Shown one piece after another: positions 1 to 12,470 of a stretch of 64,000 bases of DNA. A program made the translations under genes and the position numbers. Each line of letters starts with the position of its first letter. Within the stretch, counting starts at the first letter, position 1. The notes below the pieces were generated by a model. That model searched no databases. It was not told where the DNA came from and saw only the letters and a program-made list of their open reading frames with translations. The stretch is from assembly GCA_008360975.2 (NCBI GenBank), contig CM039182.1, forward strand, positions 82,181,405 to 82,245,404, in the 5' to 3' direction. The stretch comes from Lichenostomus cassidix. Lineage: Eukaryota; Chordata; Aves; Passeriformes; Meliphagidae.

Positions 1-3000
1 ACCTTCCTTTCATTCAACTGAATTGGAAACTGTGCAGGGAAATCCTGATTACACTTCTCTGTACTGCTAAGAAAAATAAAATGTTCTCTTTAAACTTGAC
101 AAATAAAAAGGATGAGTCCTACACAGTGCAAAACCAAACACAATCCTCTAGACTCCTATACTTATATTTGGGGAAAGAAAAACTTATAGATTCCACTGAG
201 ATCGCAAAAGCCTCCCCCAAACTTGAAAGACACACGCCATTTACAGCAGTATAATTAAAATTCATTATTATTTTTAATAGACTAATTACTCCTGTTTCAT
301 TTCAAGGCTGGTTGTTTTTTATCTTCACTATGGCCCACAAATATGTGTGTGGTTTTGATCTGCCATATAGAGCAAGTTTTTTTTCACTGCCAGCAGAAAA
401 GCAGGATGCCTCACCAGCTCTCCTGTGAACACAAAGGGACACATAGCTGCAGACTGTGAGTGCTGAAGCCAATCTGAAGGAAAGGCTCCCTTTTTGTTGC
501 CTTTTTCCCCTCACATCTTACAGCCAATTTCCCTGATCAGTTGCCAGCATGGTTTCTTTCAAGGATGTTGCTTCCACATATGCATAAAACGTCCTGTGCT
601 TCCATATTCCCTCTGGCTCAGTAAGAGAAGCTCATAAGTTATTTTGGACAATTTATATAGCACATGTTAGGATGTGGACAGCATGCTATGCTCCTTTATT
701 TAATATAGTGGAACTATGCTTAAGGGATATAATTTTTTCCCAATTACAATTTTATGCACTTTTTTGTAGTGTAATGTGAGAGTCTTTTTTTACCAGAGAA
801 GAGAACAATATGTGACTGATGTGAAAAATAGGTGGAGCTCAAATGCTGCCAAAATGGCATCACATTAATACCTGCAGATATAAGATGTCATTATAGCTCT
901 GTCTAATAATTTTCCTTAAAGTTAGCCATAAATAATTGATAAATTTTTACAGTATAACAGAGGATTTAGGTTTGCATTTTCATTCTACATTTACCAAGAA
1001 AACTAAATCCATTTCATTTGCAGAAGTATAAATTATGCTTCTTCACAAAATCCTACCAACTTCAGGACAATGATTGGTGGAATTGGAGAAAATTGTAAGT
1101 AGGAGTGGTCAAATGGCATGGGGAGAAAATGCAAGAAACCAACTGTGAAATTTCTCATTTTTACAAGGATGATACATAAGTATGCAACAATTTCCTGGAA
1201 GGCCAAGAGTCCTGTATTTTTTCTACACCTATTTCTGTAAACTGTGGTCATTTGGATTCAGAGTAGGCCTGTTGGGACTTTGCTCAGTCTAGGTTTTCAA
1301 TGATTAGTTATTAACTTGGTGTTGCTGTTTTGACTTATCTGTGTGACTGATGACTTTTGTTTCTATTGCACTATGAAAAGTTGTCTTCTTCCTTCCAGTT
1401 CATGTCTGCAGTATTTTTTCTGCTGTAGCTCATACAATTTAGGTTTATCTTTGTCCTCTGTTTTCTTTAGTTTCTTCCTGCATTATTTTCTATTTTGCAA
1501 CATAGGGTGTTTGATTTTGATTTCTTCCAAACCCTTGCTTACTGTTTTCTGCAAACAAGGAAACAAACTTTATATTCAACAGGTAGTTCACCCAAAAAGT
1601 ATATGGAAATCACAGATCCAGCAGTCCTTAGATAGATAAAGTACACCTTGCTTATAGTTTCTTTCTAGTTTATGTAATTCTATCTAAACATAGTAAAATG
1701 AATGCTGTCTAATTTTCCATTTTTCCTCTCAGAAGATAGTAACTGAGACACACAACAATGTAAGTCCCAAAGCTTTGTTTATATACTTCATTTTTAACTC
1801 TTAGAAGAGACAGAATGAATGAAAGGGACTTTCCCAGCTGAAATGGTGTTTTTTTCTTTCCTTTTGCCTTGCTGGTCATAATATCCCCGTGGAATGGAGA
1901 GCAAAAGTGGAAGTGGAGCATTTCCTCATTCACTCACAGCTTTTCTATTCTGCTTAGAAAATTCAAACATAAAAACACTGTTTAGAAAATAACAAACTTA
2001 GCACCCCAGAAAGACAGGTAAATGAACATTTAATAAAGTTATGCCCCAGAATATACCTGCAGTTCAACACTAAAGAAGGGAATGTACAATTAATAGATCA
2101 ATAATTCATAAAAAAGAATATAGTCTTTTAAAATAAGAAGTTCCGGTAGAGATCATTTCCAGGTCATCAAGGATAACATACTCATTTTTGTAATGTGGAA
2201 AACAAAGTTTGATGAAGACCATTCTATGTATTCTGGCTTTAAGTTTTCAAATGTGTTAGAAGCTGCTTAGACTCAGCATTCTAATTTTACTTTTGATTGG
2301 AATGGCCTAATTGAAGGTGAAAGTAAAACTAGTAAAAAATTTAGAGAAACTTACTGGATGAGTTGTGAAACATTTAAGAAGGTTAAAAAGCTCAGACAAT
2401 ATCCTCCTGTCTCAGCAGGCTTTTGAAATTATCATTGCATGTACTCTGCTCCAATCACATGTAATACCAAAATTGATTTTTATTTTGAGTTATCTCACGA
2501 TTATAACCATTGGTTTATTGTGCCATGCCCGCATGGAGTTAAAGATGACATCTGCCCAAATTGTAGTTCATTAATTGTCAATGCCTGTTTTGTTCCTTTA
2601 AGACCTTCAGTATGTGGACATTATTTTTTTCTTAGATTTAATTCTAAAATTTCGGCTCAATGAAAGCTTTTCTAGCTTTAGAACATTTCAGTATGGAAAC
2701 ACTATAATAGTTATATATATGCCTTTGGGTTTTCAGCTGTTACTGCAGCAAAGTTTTCTGGTTTTCAGAAATTGCCAGAAGCAGAGGGAATAAAGGTCGT
2801 ATATAGTTTTGATAACCCTCATCATCATCCTTCTATGGCTACAAGGGTGTTTTTATTTATACGTGCTCCACTTTTTTCTCTGCTCTATGCCAAGTTTTAC
2901 TCCTCAAAAAAGCCATTTCATTTTCAAAGAGAGATCTCAGGAAATCAAAACTTTTTTTTATGGTTAACCCACAGTGCCTATAAATCAAAATCACCCAGGA

Positions 3001-6000
3001 AATGAAGAAGAAAGAGAATTGTATACATTAAAAATGGAACTCTATAAAAATAGAGCTAAGAATATTTGTCGGTACAAGAAGTCCTTCAAATATGGGAATC
3101 ATGAATAATGTAGTTCTCAATTGGACTCAATATGCCCAAAACAGAGAGCAGGCAAATTTTGCCAGTGCCATGGGCAAAGGCAGTGAAGCTAAGGAAAAAT
3201 ATAAAAGAAATTTCTCATTTTCACTCAGCAGGGCAGTGACAGAACTTGCTAAGTTTTGAGTTTTTCAGACATATCGTGATTGAGATAAAGTTGACTGTAA
3301 GACAATAAAGTTCAATGGAGAAATTTATTTAATGGAGAATATTCAAGTTCAGCAAGTCCTCTTTTGTATCCTGGTCTTGCTGCTGATCAACTTTGCTCCA
3401 TGCTGGGAACATTATACCCTGTTGCTTGTGCTGGCACTTGTTCACCCTGTGGCATTATTTTTTTTTCTACTTAGTAGGCAACCACACACACATCTTTGCA
3501 GAGCACAACATAGAAGTGTGCTTTCATGCTTGAAATCTGTAAAAAGATATATATACTAGCTTGAGAGAATCCATCCCATTCCTATAAGCCTACCACCCTC
3601 TAAGACTCCTCTTCTCCTTTCCTCACTCTCTGGACAGCTACAGTAAGTGGGTATGGCACCTCCCAGCTGTCCTCATTGGGAGTATTGCTGTGCCATTAAT
3701 GTGACCACAATCATCTCTGCTGAGGTCAGGTGTGCTTTCCTTCTACGAGATGGACTTCTGCCTTGGTCAAGCTAGCCTAGAGTTTGTCCACCTTGCAGAC
3801 TGGGCTTTAACTGGCCTGGGCTGGGGTCCCTGGTGCTACCACTATGGAAAAGGATTCAGCCTCTCCTTAAGATCTGGTGCCTTTTTTTCTGATGCTGCTC
3901 CAGATGAGCCATGCTGTGGCAGTCAGTGCAATATGTAACAGGAGTGAATGGAGCTAATTCTCCTTCGGCAGCTGCCTGAGAGTGAGGGAGAATTATCCTC
4001 TTAACTGGCTTGTCTGTGTCAAACTGGATAGGAGTGCCAGGGTTGTTGAAGACCTGTCATTCCCAGCCACTCAACTCATGGATGCTGCTTCTGACCTCAG
4101 AATCATACAATTGTCCTTGGTCTCCCTCCCCATTTAGCCTTCCACTACTAAAAGAAAAACATCAGGAGAAAGCTCCAAATACTTTGCATGGATTTGGTGA
4201 GACTTTTAGTGGAGTGGACTGACTGGCTGCAGGCAGACTGCCCTTTCCTTGGGTATCTATTTCCATGTCAGTGCCCCTTGTATCACACACTGACTCCGGA
4301 GCCAGTAGGTGCACAGCAGATAACCTAGTTTTGAGAGAGCATTGTGTCTGTAACAGGTATGTCTTGGGAGGGCAAAAGGTCAAATATATAAGTTTTGCAT
4401 AGTTGGCAGCAGAAAATGAGCCAAACTTCAAGGCTCTCATTTAGCAGAACCTCTAGAAATTAACTTTGGCAGTAAGTAATTTTTTTAGAGTAATCAGTGT
4501 GAGATTGGATGCCAGTAATAATAATTTTAGCTGTGTGAATTTAAAATCAAGTAGTCATGACTTCTTTTCAGGAAGACTTAATGCCTAATATTTCAATTCA
4601 CTCTCATCAAAAAATGAGATAATTATCTCTAATTTTCTCCTCTGGTGCTATGATTTTTTTATTGTATATAAGACTATGTATTCTTAAAGCAAGTCATTGT
4701 TAAGTACTAATCAGATCACATATGACAGTTTCCATGACAGTCTAATCAAGCACTAGCTTATAAGTCAGAAACATGAAATAATCTAGGCTATTTATTTTAA
4801 TTACTTGTATGCTAATTAATGAAATACGTTTCCCAAGGTAGTGATTACTTTACTCAATATTCCTCTCTCATGTATGCACACACACCCACACAGATTCACT
4901 TTTTGAGAAAGTTAGACTTCCCTTGTGAGTATCATCAGAGTAAAAAAACCCTGACTTTGTTAACTAATATTATTTTAACCTAAGCATTTAGTTTTCCACT
5001 ACCACAAAATAGGAATTTTTTCTTAAATTATGACTCTCTTCAAGTTAATATATTTTATAATGTATATCCTGTGACATTTAAATAATTAAAAAATATTAAT
5101 TAAATATAAAAAGCTTTTGATTTCTTAATAATCTTGATATATACTAATTAGTTTATATTCCTAGTTTTTGCATCTCAGCTACTGTAACAATATTGCATAC
5201 TGCAATGATAAGCATGTAGTACTTGTAGTATAAAATTGGGTAAAAAAGTCACTAGCCAAAGAACATTATATATTCTACTGTTAAGTGATTAATGCTTCGT
5301 CACATTCTGGATTTACTGTTGCAGTGTATATCTTCAAAGGAGAGATTGAATTTATCACTGTTATCGCATGATGCTGATTATAAAAAAATAAAGCATTTTA
5401 AGTCCTTTATTACTTAAAAGGGTGGGAAGAAGAGTTTTTGTAAAAAATTTTAAATTCTGTTGACTGCCTGACAAAGGCAAAGTTTCTCATAGAGAGTCCT
5501 GACCTTACATCGTATATTTTTCATAGCTAGTTCACCTGGCACAGCTGAATTTGTGTTTTTATGAGGTCTGGCACTGGATAAGTTGAAGTGGCACAGGAAA
5601 AAGCAGCTTTCTTTTGTTAACAGGAGTTGCAAGACTACCTTTCATAATTGAAAACATTTAGAGAAAACATAATCCTCTTTGTAGAAAAATTCTGTGTGTT
5701 TTGGAAAATTTTTCATTTCTTCCCAGCTCTTCACAACACTCAGAATAGAAAACTCTCTTCAAAGTTGACAGACCTCTCCAGGAGGAAGTTTGAGGTTGTA
5801 AACTAATCCTTAAAGTTTGCATATGGACACATCAGGGCTACAAATCCTTGGTATGTATATTGTTTTTTTCTTCCTGCCGTTTTTTATTTGAGACTCGTTG
5901 GTGTGATAGCCTGCAGCCAAAATGTGCTAGTTATTCCTGATTTGTCTTTTAAGAACATGGAGTCTAGCTGCACGAAACAAGACCTAATGACATTCTTCTT

Positions 6001-6082
6001 TGGCTCGTAATGAGAGGCTGGTTCAAGTGGACTTTATTGGACTGTTTCTGCAGCAGTTGTTGGAAAAATAGAAAATAGATTT
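1..6082. other. Unique AT-rich non-coding DNA
   Basis: No gene is supported in this stretch. Open frames are all under 100 codons, overlap on both strands, and none reads as a known domain. About 3,560-4,330 is somewhat richer in G+C than its flanks and could hide a very old decayed repeat, but I recognise no family there. About 4,960-5,240 is strongly AT-rich, with many TTAAT/ATTAA cores. A short imperfect CA run lies near 4,875-4,893. I see no RNA gene. Confidence 0.6.
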
Positions 6083-6212
6083 ATAGACTCACAGAATCAC
6101 TGGGGTTGGAAAAAAACTCTGGAGATCATCTGGTCCAGGTCACTTTCTCCATTCAGGCAGTGTCAGCTACAGCAGATTGCTCAGGACTGCGTCCAGTCAG
6201 ATTTTGACTCTT
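6083..6212 (-). mobile_element. CR1 LINE 3'-end fragment
   Basis: Read on the plus strand, the block starts with an ACAGAATCAC-type terminus, then GGGGTTGGA and GGAGATCATCTGGTCCA. This is the reverse complement of the usual avian CR1 3' end. It continues through TTGCTCAGGACTGCGTCCAG, which matches the body just upstream of the tail in older CR1 subfamilies. The copy is strongly 5'-truncated at about 130 bp and well diverged, with an A-rich interruption after GGTTGGA. No reverse-transcriptase coding sequence remains. The exact inner boundary near 6,212 is uncertain. Confidence 0.85.
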
Positions 6213-6500
6213 AAATAAAGCAGTTATTTTGTGTTTGGAAGTATTGTCACAGAAAACTGCATTTTTTTCTGAAAATAAATTAAAAAAAACCAAAAAACCC
6301 ACGACACAACACAAAAAAGAAACAATACCAATGTGCGGAAAGATTTTGAAGTATTTGCTGATTTTTCTTTTCATATTTGACTGAATCCTGAGCAGTCTCA
6401 TCTATTGCCACATACAGAGGTCTCGATGTTTAACCTACAAATCCAAATTTTGTTGCAAAAAACAGTATAGTAGTATTTTAATTTCAGTTTTATGCTCTTA

Positions 6501-6671
6501 GGCTAGATGCCAGGTGCCCACTAAAGCTGCTCTGTCTCCCCTCCTCAACTAGAGAGGGGGAGGAAAATGCAATGAAAGGTTTGTGTGTTGACATACGACA
6601 TATGACCTTTGGATCTGGAGAGATCACTCACCAGTCATCAACACAGGAAAAAAGACTTCACTTGGGGAAAC
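6501..6671 (-). mobile_element. ERV LTR fragment, copy 1 of a shared family
   Basis: The block contains GGTGCCCACTAAAGCTGCTC, a CTCCCCTCCTCAACTAGA-like motif, GAGATCACTCACC and ACTTGGGGAAA in that order. The first part aligns by eye with 13,890-14,000, so the two are copies of one interspersed family. From memory the order matches an abundant avian ERV LTR (probably ERVL-related) in reverse orientation, with this segment near the LTR 3' end. Similarity stops soon after 6,671. The family name is not asserted, and the strand is inferred from the remembered consensus. Confidence 0.65.
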
Positions 6672-7477
6672 AGCTAGGGGTCCTTTGACAAAAACACTGT
6701 AGAATTGTTCAGGGTCTTGGTTACAGAAGTATACCTCTCCACTGAAGTATTTTTCTCCTCTGAGCACCACAAAAAATGCTGGTCACTCTCTTGCTGCGTG
6801 AGGTTCAATACATGCAAAGAAACCACACGTTTTGTGGTGTAAGTTCTGAGAGGTGATATGCACAGGATGAAGCATTAGAGGGAATGAGCAAAGCACAGAA
6901 TCCCATATTCAGCTCTGTTGTGGGTAATGCATTGCCTCTGGCAGAAGTTAGGCTGGTTTTTTTAGTAGCTCAATAAGTAACACCTTCAGAGCAGATCACT
7001 CCTAATTTATACATGCACTCATAACAACAGGTATTCTGTTTCAAGCATCTCTGCATCTCTAGGCAATGAAATTAGTATTTTTTTCCCTCAAAGTTATTTT
7101 GAAAACAAGACGACTGGATGACCTAATTCAGAACTAAGTGTCCTCTTTGTACTTGTGTTAGTGGCTTAATATGCATTAAGGCTTACTCTAGAAACCATTG
7201 ATGGTTAGCTCATTCATTATATTGATTGACAGTAAAACATCAAGAAAAGCATCTGTCTGTGACTGCTTTGTCAAGAGAAGTGCCGTCTGAATGCTGCTGT
7301 CTCTGTGTACCTTGACGTTCTGGCACAACATCTGAATCACTAACAAACAAAATGCCATTCTAACGAGCACAGCAGTATTTGTTCTCACAAAGCATTTAAA
7401 AAGCATTTAAAAACAAGTAGAGGATCAGAGAACCCCAGCTCAAGAAGGAGAACATTGGATCAAGTTTTATCTGCACA
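6672..7477. other. Unassigned non-coding DNA
   Basis: This follows LTR copy 1. It may include further diverged LTR sequence up to about 6,830, but I cannot trace it reliably. Nothing else is recognised, and there are no convincing coding or RNA features. Confidence 0.5.
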
Positions 7478-7571
7478 ATTTTTCTTTCTCTTTTTGCCTT
7501 TCTCTTCTCATCCACAGCCTCCATTCTTCATCTGTCCCTTCCTCTCTCCTCTCTACCCTCATTCTCTCTGG
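7478..7571. repeat. Pyrimidine-rich (CT) low-complexity tract
   Basis: About 95 bp are almost entirely C and T, with TTTCTTTCTC, TCCCTTCCTCTCTCCTCTC and similar runs and only scattered purines. The tract is simple low-complexity DNA. A polypyrimidine stretch like this can resemble a splice-acceptor tract, but no exon is recognisable downstream. Confidence 0.7.
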
Positions 7572-10500
7572 TGTTTCTTTTCATTTGAAAACCTTTAGAG
7601 TAACAATGACAGAATTTGCTTTTATTTTTCTTTTTGAGTTTGTTGAATATTTATGAATCTAGGAGACATTCATTGCTTTATTTTTGTTAAGATTTTTGTT
7701 AGGATTTGTTTTTCCAGCAGGTTCTATAATCAGTCAGGGGCTGTACTCAGAATTGTAGGATTTCAGGTGGCGTGAAGCAGATGATGTTTTACAGGATGAG
7801 TAGTGCTGCAGGGAAACCAGTTTGAAAAGCAAGCTTGTCAATGTGAGGGCTTACAAAATCATTTGTGAAGGTATGCAGTTAATAAGATAGAGTAATTAGT
7901 CTCTTCACTGGCTTGAAAAAATGAGGCAAAGCAGCTTCCAGAAGATAATTTCCATTTCACTGAAATCTAGGATTGCACAACTTCATCATTGATTAGAAAA
8001 AACCAGCATGGCATTGGCTATGAAAGTTCTGGTAGCCAGATGAAGACAATCCTTTACATTGGGCAATTAAGCAAAATAATTATTGACAATTTGAGTCAAG
8101 GCTACATAAATTTGTGAGAAATAAGTGAATTGTATGGAGCTGTAGAATCACAGAAATTACCTCTATTTATTCAGTGATCTGAACTATGGTGATATCTTTA
8201 TTGAAGCTGGGTACACAGGTTGATTGAAGTTACATTTCCATTCATCTTGAGAGTGATACTTGCCATGAACATCACAGGTCTCATAGGACTGCATGTCAGC
8301 TGGTTTTGAACCATCCTTCAACAGAAGTAAGTCTCTTTCTCACACAGTTTGATGTGATAAATCTGTGAGATTTCAAGACAGAAATACCAGCTAACAGCCA
8401 AGAGAAATACAGTGTTGATGTAGATCAATACATGTTACTTGTCTGTACTTGTAAGCCAAATTTTAGAAGGCTACATGTGAAGTTTCTGGATTTATCTGCA
8501 TGCGTTGTTGTTTTATGCTTACTCATAAAAAAGAAAAAAAAAGCAGAATTTGGGTAAAAAGCACTTTTGATTTGTACTCAGCTTTGGGGAAGGAAGTATT
8601 CAAAAATAAAACAGCAAGTCTTCTGCAAATGTAATTTTGTACACGGGATTGTAATTTCAAAAGTTGCCAATGAGAGCAATCAAGCCCTTCAGATGAAAGT
8701 CGAATTTAATAATAGGCCATAGTTTAAATGATTCTTAATGTACTCATTTCCTAAATGGGAAGATAATCTTTTTTTGGAGGCACTTGTGGATTATTTTTGG
8801 AGCCACTTTTTCTGACTTCATAGTTCTTTTGCACAGCTATATAAAATTCTGCCATACATACATGCCGAGAGACAAAACAGTCTGAAAAGGACATCCCAGT
8901 TGAAAACTTTGAAAATGAGAGATAAAAACCAAAGCTCTGCTATACTGATATAATTTCTTCTTTACATCCTTGTTTTCTATCTTCCAAAGCTTTGCTTAGC
9001 AGTAGTTAGTTATTTTTCTACGTATATATGAGTATGCATATTTATCTTTCAAAAAAATTCTCTCTCTCTGCATTCTTCATAAATACTATACAAACTGAAT
9101 CCAAGTTAATGTCAAATTGAAGTTTGGGGTACTTTAAGTCTCTTGTAACTATTTCCATTTAGAATGTGGTCACTTACATCCAGGTCAGCTAGACTTCTGA
9201 AGTCCCTGGTGGAGATATTCTCCATTTTATTTGCTGTTTCTACCACACAGTGATGAAAACAGAAAACAACTTGATTGCTGGGCATCATGCAGGGCTAGCC
9301 TAACTCAGGTCAGGCATGAGTTAGGGTCAGTGTGATGCTCTCAAACCACAGGCGACACGGAGTCCAAAAGGCAAGTGCACATCTCAGAAAACAGTGTAGA
9401 GTAGATAGCATTGAATTGGTGACCTCCACTACCAGTGAACAGGCTTGGGAGTGTTCATATCATCTCAAGTTGCCAGCCAGGATGGTGTACTACAGCTTGG
9501 TGGATTTTATCAGCCAAGAAACACATGAGATACATAATCCTCTTTGTTTGCTGCTTGGTTGCTGAGGTCAGTTGAGGAAAAAAATGTTTAATTTTGCTTG
9601 TGTAATTTCATATGAAGAAATCAGAAGTTCTAGTGGGGAACAAGATGAAAACTATTCAAGATTCATTATTTTAGAAGCCTCTGTGGGCAGTTGAAGTTTT
9701 AAATATGGTGTCTTTTTATTGTGACATCATTAGATCTTTGAAGTTGCAACAAAAGACTTGAAATTGCAACAAAATATTTTAATGAAAAATATCAGTTAAA
9801 GCTCTTGATGTGGCATAAAGGGACGTAGGTCCTGCTGGATAACACCTTCTGAATTACCAATGAGTAGCCATATATCTTCATACAAACTGAAAAATTACCT
9901 GGACATGCTTTTTGCAGAAGAATGTACAATTAAGCATTTGCTGGGCTAGATACTCTATAGAACCTTGTTCATCGATATCCTGGTGTTTGTTAAGGACAAC
10001 ATAGGGAGAGAGGTAAACTATTTCACATCAGCCAAATATTTCTTATATTCACTGAGGTGTGTTTTAGGTAACAGCTCAATTGCTTCTCCAGACAGTAGGT
10101 AGATATAAGGCAAAGTACTGTCAGACTTGGTAGTGAAACTCCAGTAGCCATGATTCTTTGCCTCCAACAATGAATTCAGGCTATATCCTCAGTTAAAGTG
10201 ATTTGACATAGTTCCACTGCATAATTATGTTTAAATCTTATGATGCATTATTTGCAACTAATGTTTTTCATAAATATAAGACTTGCCTGTAAACAGTATA
10301 AGGTTTCCATAGCACTTAACAAACCCATCCCTGGAAAAAATTAATTCAAGTGAAGTCAAAGCCTTATGATACATTTTATAGCCTGAGAAAATACTATTGG
10401 GCTGCAAACTCTTGGATGACAACCTTCTATTTCACAGCTATGTGCAAAGCAGAAGTTTAAAGCTTATTGTTCTAAGCTTGGGACTCAAAGCCTCTATCGA

Positions 10501-10970
10501 AAGATTTTGCTGAAGTTACAGAAGGCAATGTAGAAAAAAAAGTTTGAAATATCTAAGACAGGGACCAAAGGTTGATTTTAGGTAGAGACCACATAATAAA
10601 CATACAGCTAAAATGGACATGTATTAGATACATGCCAACTTTTCTGCTTTAAACTAAAATTGAAGGCCTAGTATTGTCAGAACAGTCAGGAGAATTTCAT
10701 TGCAAGATATTAAAGTTTTATAAGTTCCATCACTACAAGAACTACTTTGGAGTACATGCAAAGTTACCACAGAATTGTTTCATAAATAATTGCTTTCATT
10801 TTTGTAACCTCTTACTAGCATTTCAGTATCAGTAAAATAAGAAATCTGACTTGTGTCAATTAATCATACACCAGTCAGCTATCAATCACATAAAACTCAA
10901 AAGCAAACCTTCAACTTCAGAGTGGTCTGGAAGCAGCAAATACAATTGACATTGACTTCTGATCCTCTGT
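7572..10970. other. Unique AT-rich non-coding DNA
   Basis: No gene, RNA or recognisable transposon was found. One short tandem duplication lies inside: a 20-bp unit at 9,738-9,757 repeated at 9,758-9,777, both containing TTGCAACAAAA. The open frame at 9,332-9,565 has no recognisable domain and no supporting context. Confidence 0.55.
9738..9777. repeat. 20-bp tandem duplication (two copies)
   Basis: Two adjacent 20-bp units both begin TTGAA and contain TTGCAACAAAA. They differ at a few positions, so this is a modestly aged local duplication. No function is suggested. Confidence 0.75.
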
Positions 10971-10974
10971 GTAT

Positions 10975-11275
10975 TTTTTAGGTTTCATTAATTTTAATTA
11001 TGTTTATCTTGCTCTATGAGCAGTTTCGATAAATGCTGAGCAATGAATATAACAAATTATTAATGTCACCATCATAATTCAAAGGCAGCTGGAAATGTGC
11101 ATACATTTGTTCTTTTAATTTTCATGCTCTATTGTCAAAATGTAGATTATGCTAAGTGTTCTTTTGGGAATTATTAATTAGTCCAAATTCCGTCAGTAAT
11201 AATGAAATTAAAAGTCTCTAATTGTATGAGTACTTTGGAATGATTAAATTATACTAAAAATTAGTGGATCACGGA
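10975..11275. other. Candidate conserved non-coding element
   Basis: This AT-rich but non-repetitive block is dense in homeodomain-type cores: ATTAAT near 10,987, TTAATTA at 11,174-11,180, and TAATAATG and ATTAAAAG near 11,197-11,212. It contains no simple repeat and no recognised transposon. Blocks with this texture are often deeply conserved in vertebrate gene deserts, but the sequence alone cannot show conservation. The limits are arbitrary. Confidence 0.25.
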
Positions 11276-11999
11276 GAGTGATAGGAGGGACTGTTGGTTA
11301 AGAGCAAAACACTGAACAACAGAATACCTGTACTCTAATCACATGTCTCCATGTGTAATGGATGTACCATCTTTTGTAAGGGTGCTGTTTGTTTTTCTAC
11401 CTTTGCCTCTGTCAAATAAGTAAATATTTGTATTAGAAGGGTATCAAGGTGCTTTAATACTGCCGATTTTATTGAGTATCAACAGCACTCATGCATGTAG
11501 AAGACAAAATTGACGAAGTTTGCGTGTAAACAGGAATGTCTGGGACTATTGTTATAGTTTTATTTGAAGCATGCCTTAAAAAGAAGTTAGTATTCTAGAA
11601 TATTCATATGAAGCAGAAGTGGTACAGGTAAAAGGCATTAGTCCTGAACTTTATAGCCTCAGTTGTGTATGTTGACTTATTCAGTAGCTGTGCAAAGTCA
11701 TGGCCACTGTGTTCCTACACAAGCAACTGACTTCCAAATGAAGCTTGCACTCTGAGCAATTTGCTCAGCTTTCCAAAAAAGCCAAGGAAGGCTGTTAACC
11801 CCCAGAGTTCACATCTGGAAATTCAGTTACAAGTCGGAGAAAGGTTGTATGTGAGTACACAAGTTAGTACCACTTCTGATTGAGATTTTCAATGCAGAAA
11901 CTAAAAAACCTCAAGCCTAGATTTTATAGAGAGGACTTTAGTAATTTCAGAATCTTTGGATGTTTTTGTACTAGAACAAAAAGTATCTTCCTGGCTTTG
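11276..11999. other. Unassigned non-coding DNA
   Basis: The interval between the possible conserved block and the GT-rich tract shows nothing I can name on either strand. Confidence 0.5.
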
Positions 12000-12146
12000 T
12001 TGTTTGGGGGTGGGTGGGGGTGGTTGAGTTTGCTTATAAGTGTGGGGTTTGGGGTAATTGTTTTTGGTTTTGTTTTGGTTTGGGGTTTTTTGGTGGGTTT
12101 TTTTATTTGTTTGTTTTTTGGTTTTTGGTTTTGTTTTGTTTTTAAC
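12000..12146. repeat. GT-rich low-complexity tract with G-runs
   Basis: About 145 bp of the plus strand are nearly all G and T. G-runs fall at 12,006-12,010, 12,012-12,014, 12,016-12,020, 12,044-12,047 and 12,051-12,054, followed by TTTTGG-type repeats. The skew leaves both strands open, giving Phe/Gly/Val-rich and Lys/Pro/Thr-rich artefact frames. Three G-runs are tightly spaced but the fourth lies 23 nt away, so a strict G-quadruplex motif is not met. Confidence 0.75.
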
Positions 12147-12420
12147 ATGAGAAAATATTAAGAGCTATGTAATATTGTGCACAACATCCATTACTGAGAT
12201 GTAGTCATAGTAACTTCTGTAGTGAATTCCACTCACTACTCCTACCTTCTGTTTCTACTGAACCCTGAGAAGCCAGAGTAGCTCCCCATCTTGTCTCATA
12301 TTGAATTTGGTGGAGGTCTATGTGTTATTCTATTTGAATATCTGGCCATAGATATTTTGTTATTAGCCCTTATTTATATTTCATAAGAATATAAGAAAAC
12401 TGTATGTATATTTTGACCAC

Positions 12421-12470
12421 ATGGGCATTATATATAGAGCCACAGTTTGCTATATATAGGCCTGACCCAT
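12421..12470. other. Inverted repeat able to form a hairpin
   Basis: TATATATAG at 12,429-12,437 is the perfect reverse complement of CTATATATA at 12,450-12,458, with a 12-nt loop. ATGGG (12,421-12,425) and CCCAT (12,466-12,470) extend the pairing outside, after unequal bulges of 3 and 7 nt. The stem is AT-rich and weak, and no transposon family is recognised. It could be a chance hairpin or the remains of a small palindromic element. Confidence 0.5.

Noticed and set aside
7478..7571. Polypyrimidine tract as a splice acceptor
   Set aside because: No exon-like frame with a donor follows; simple low-complexity DNA explains it.
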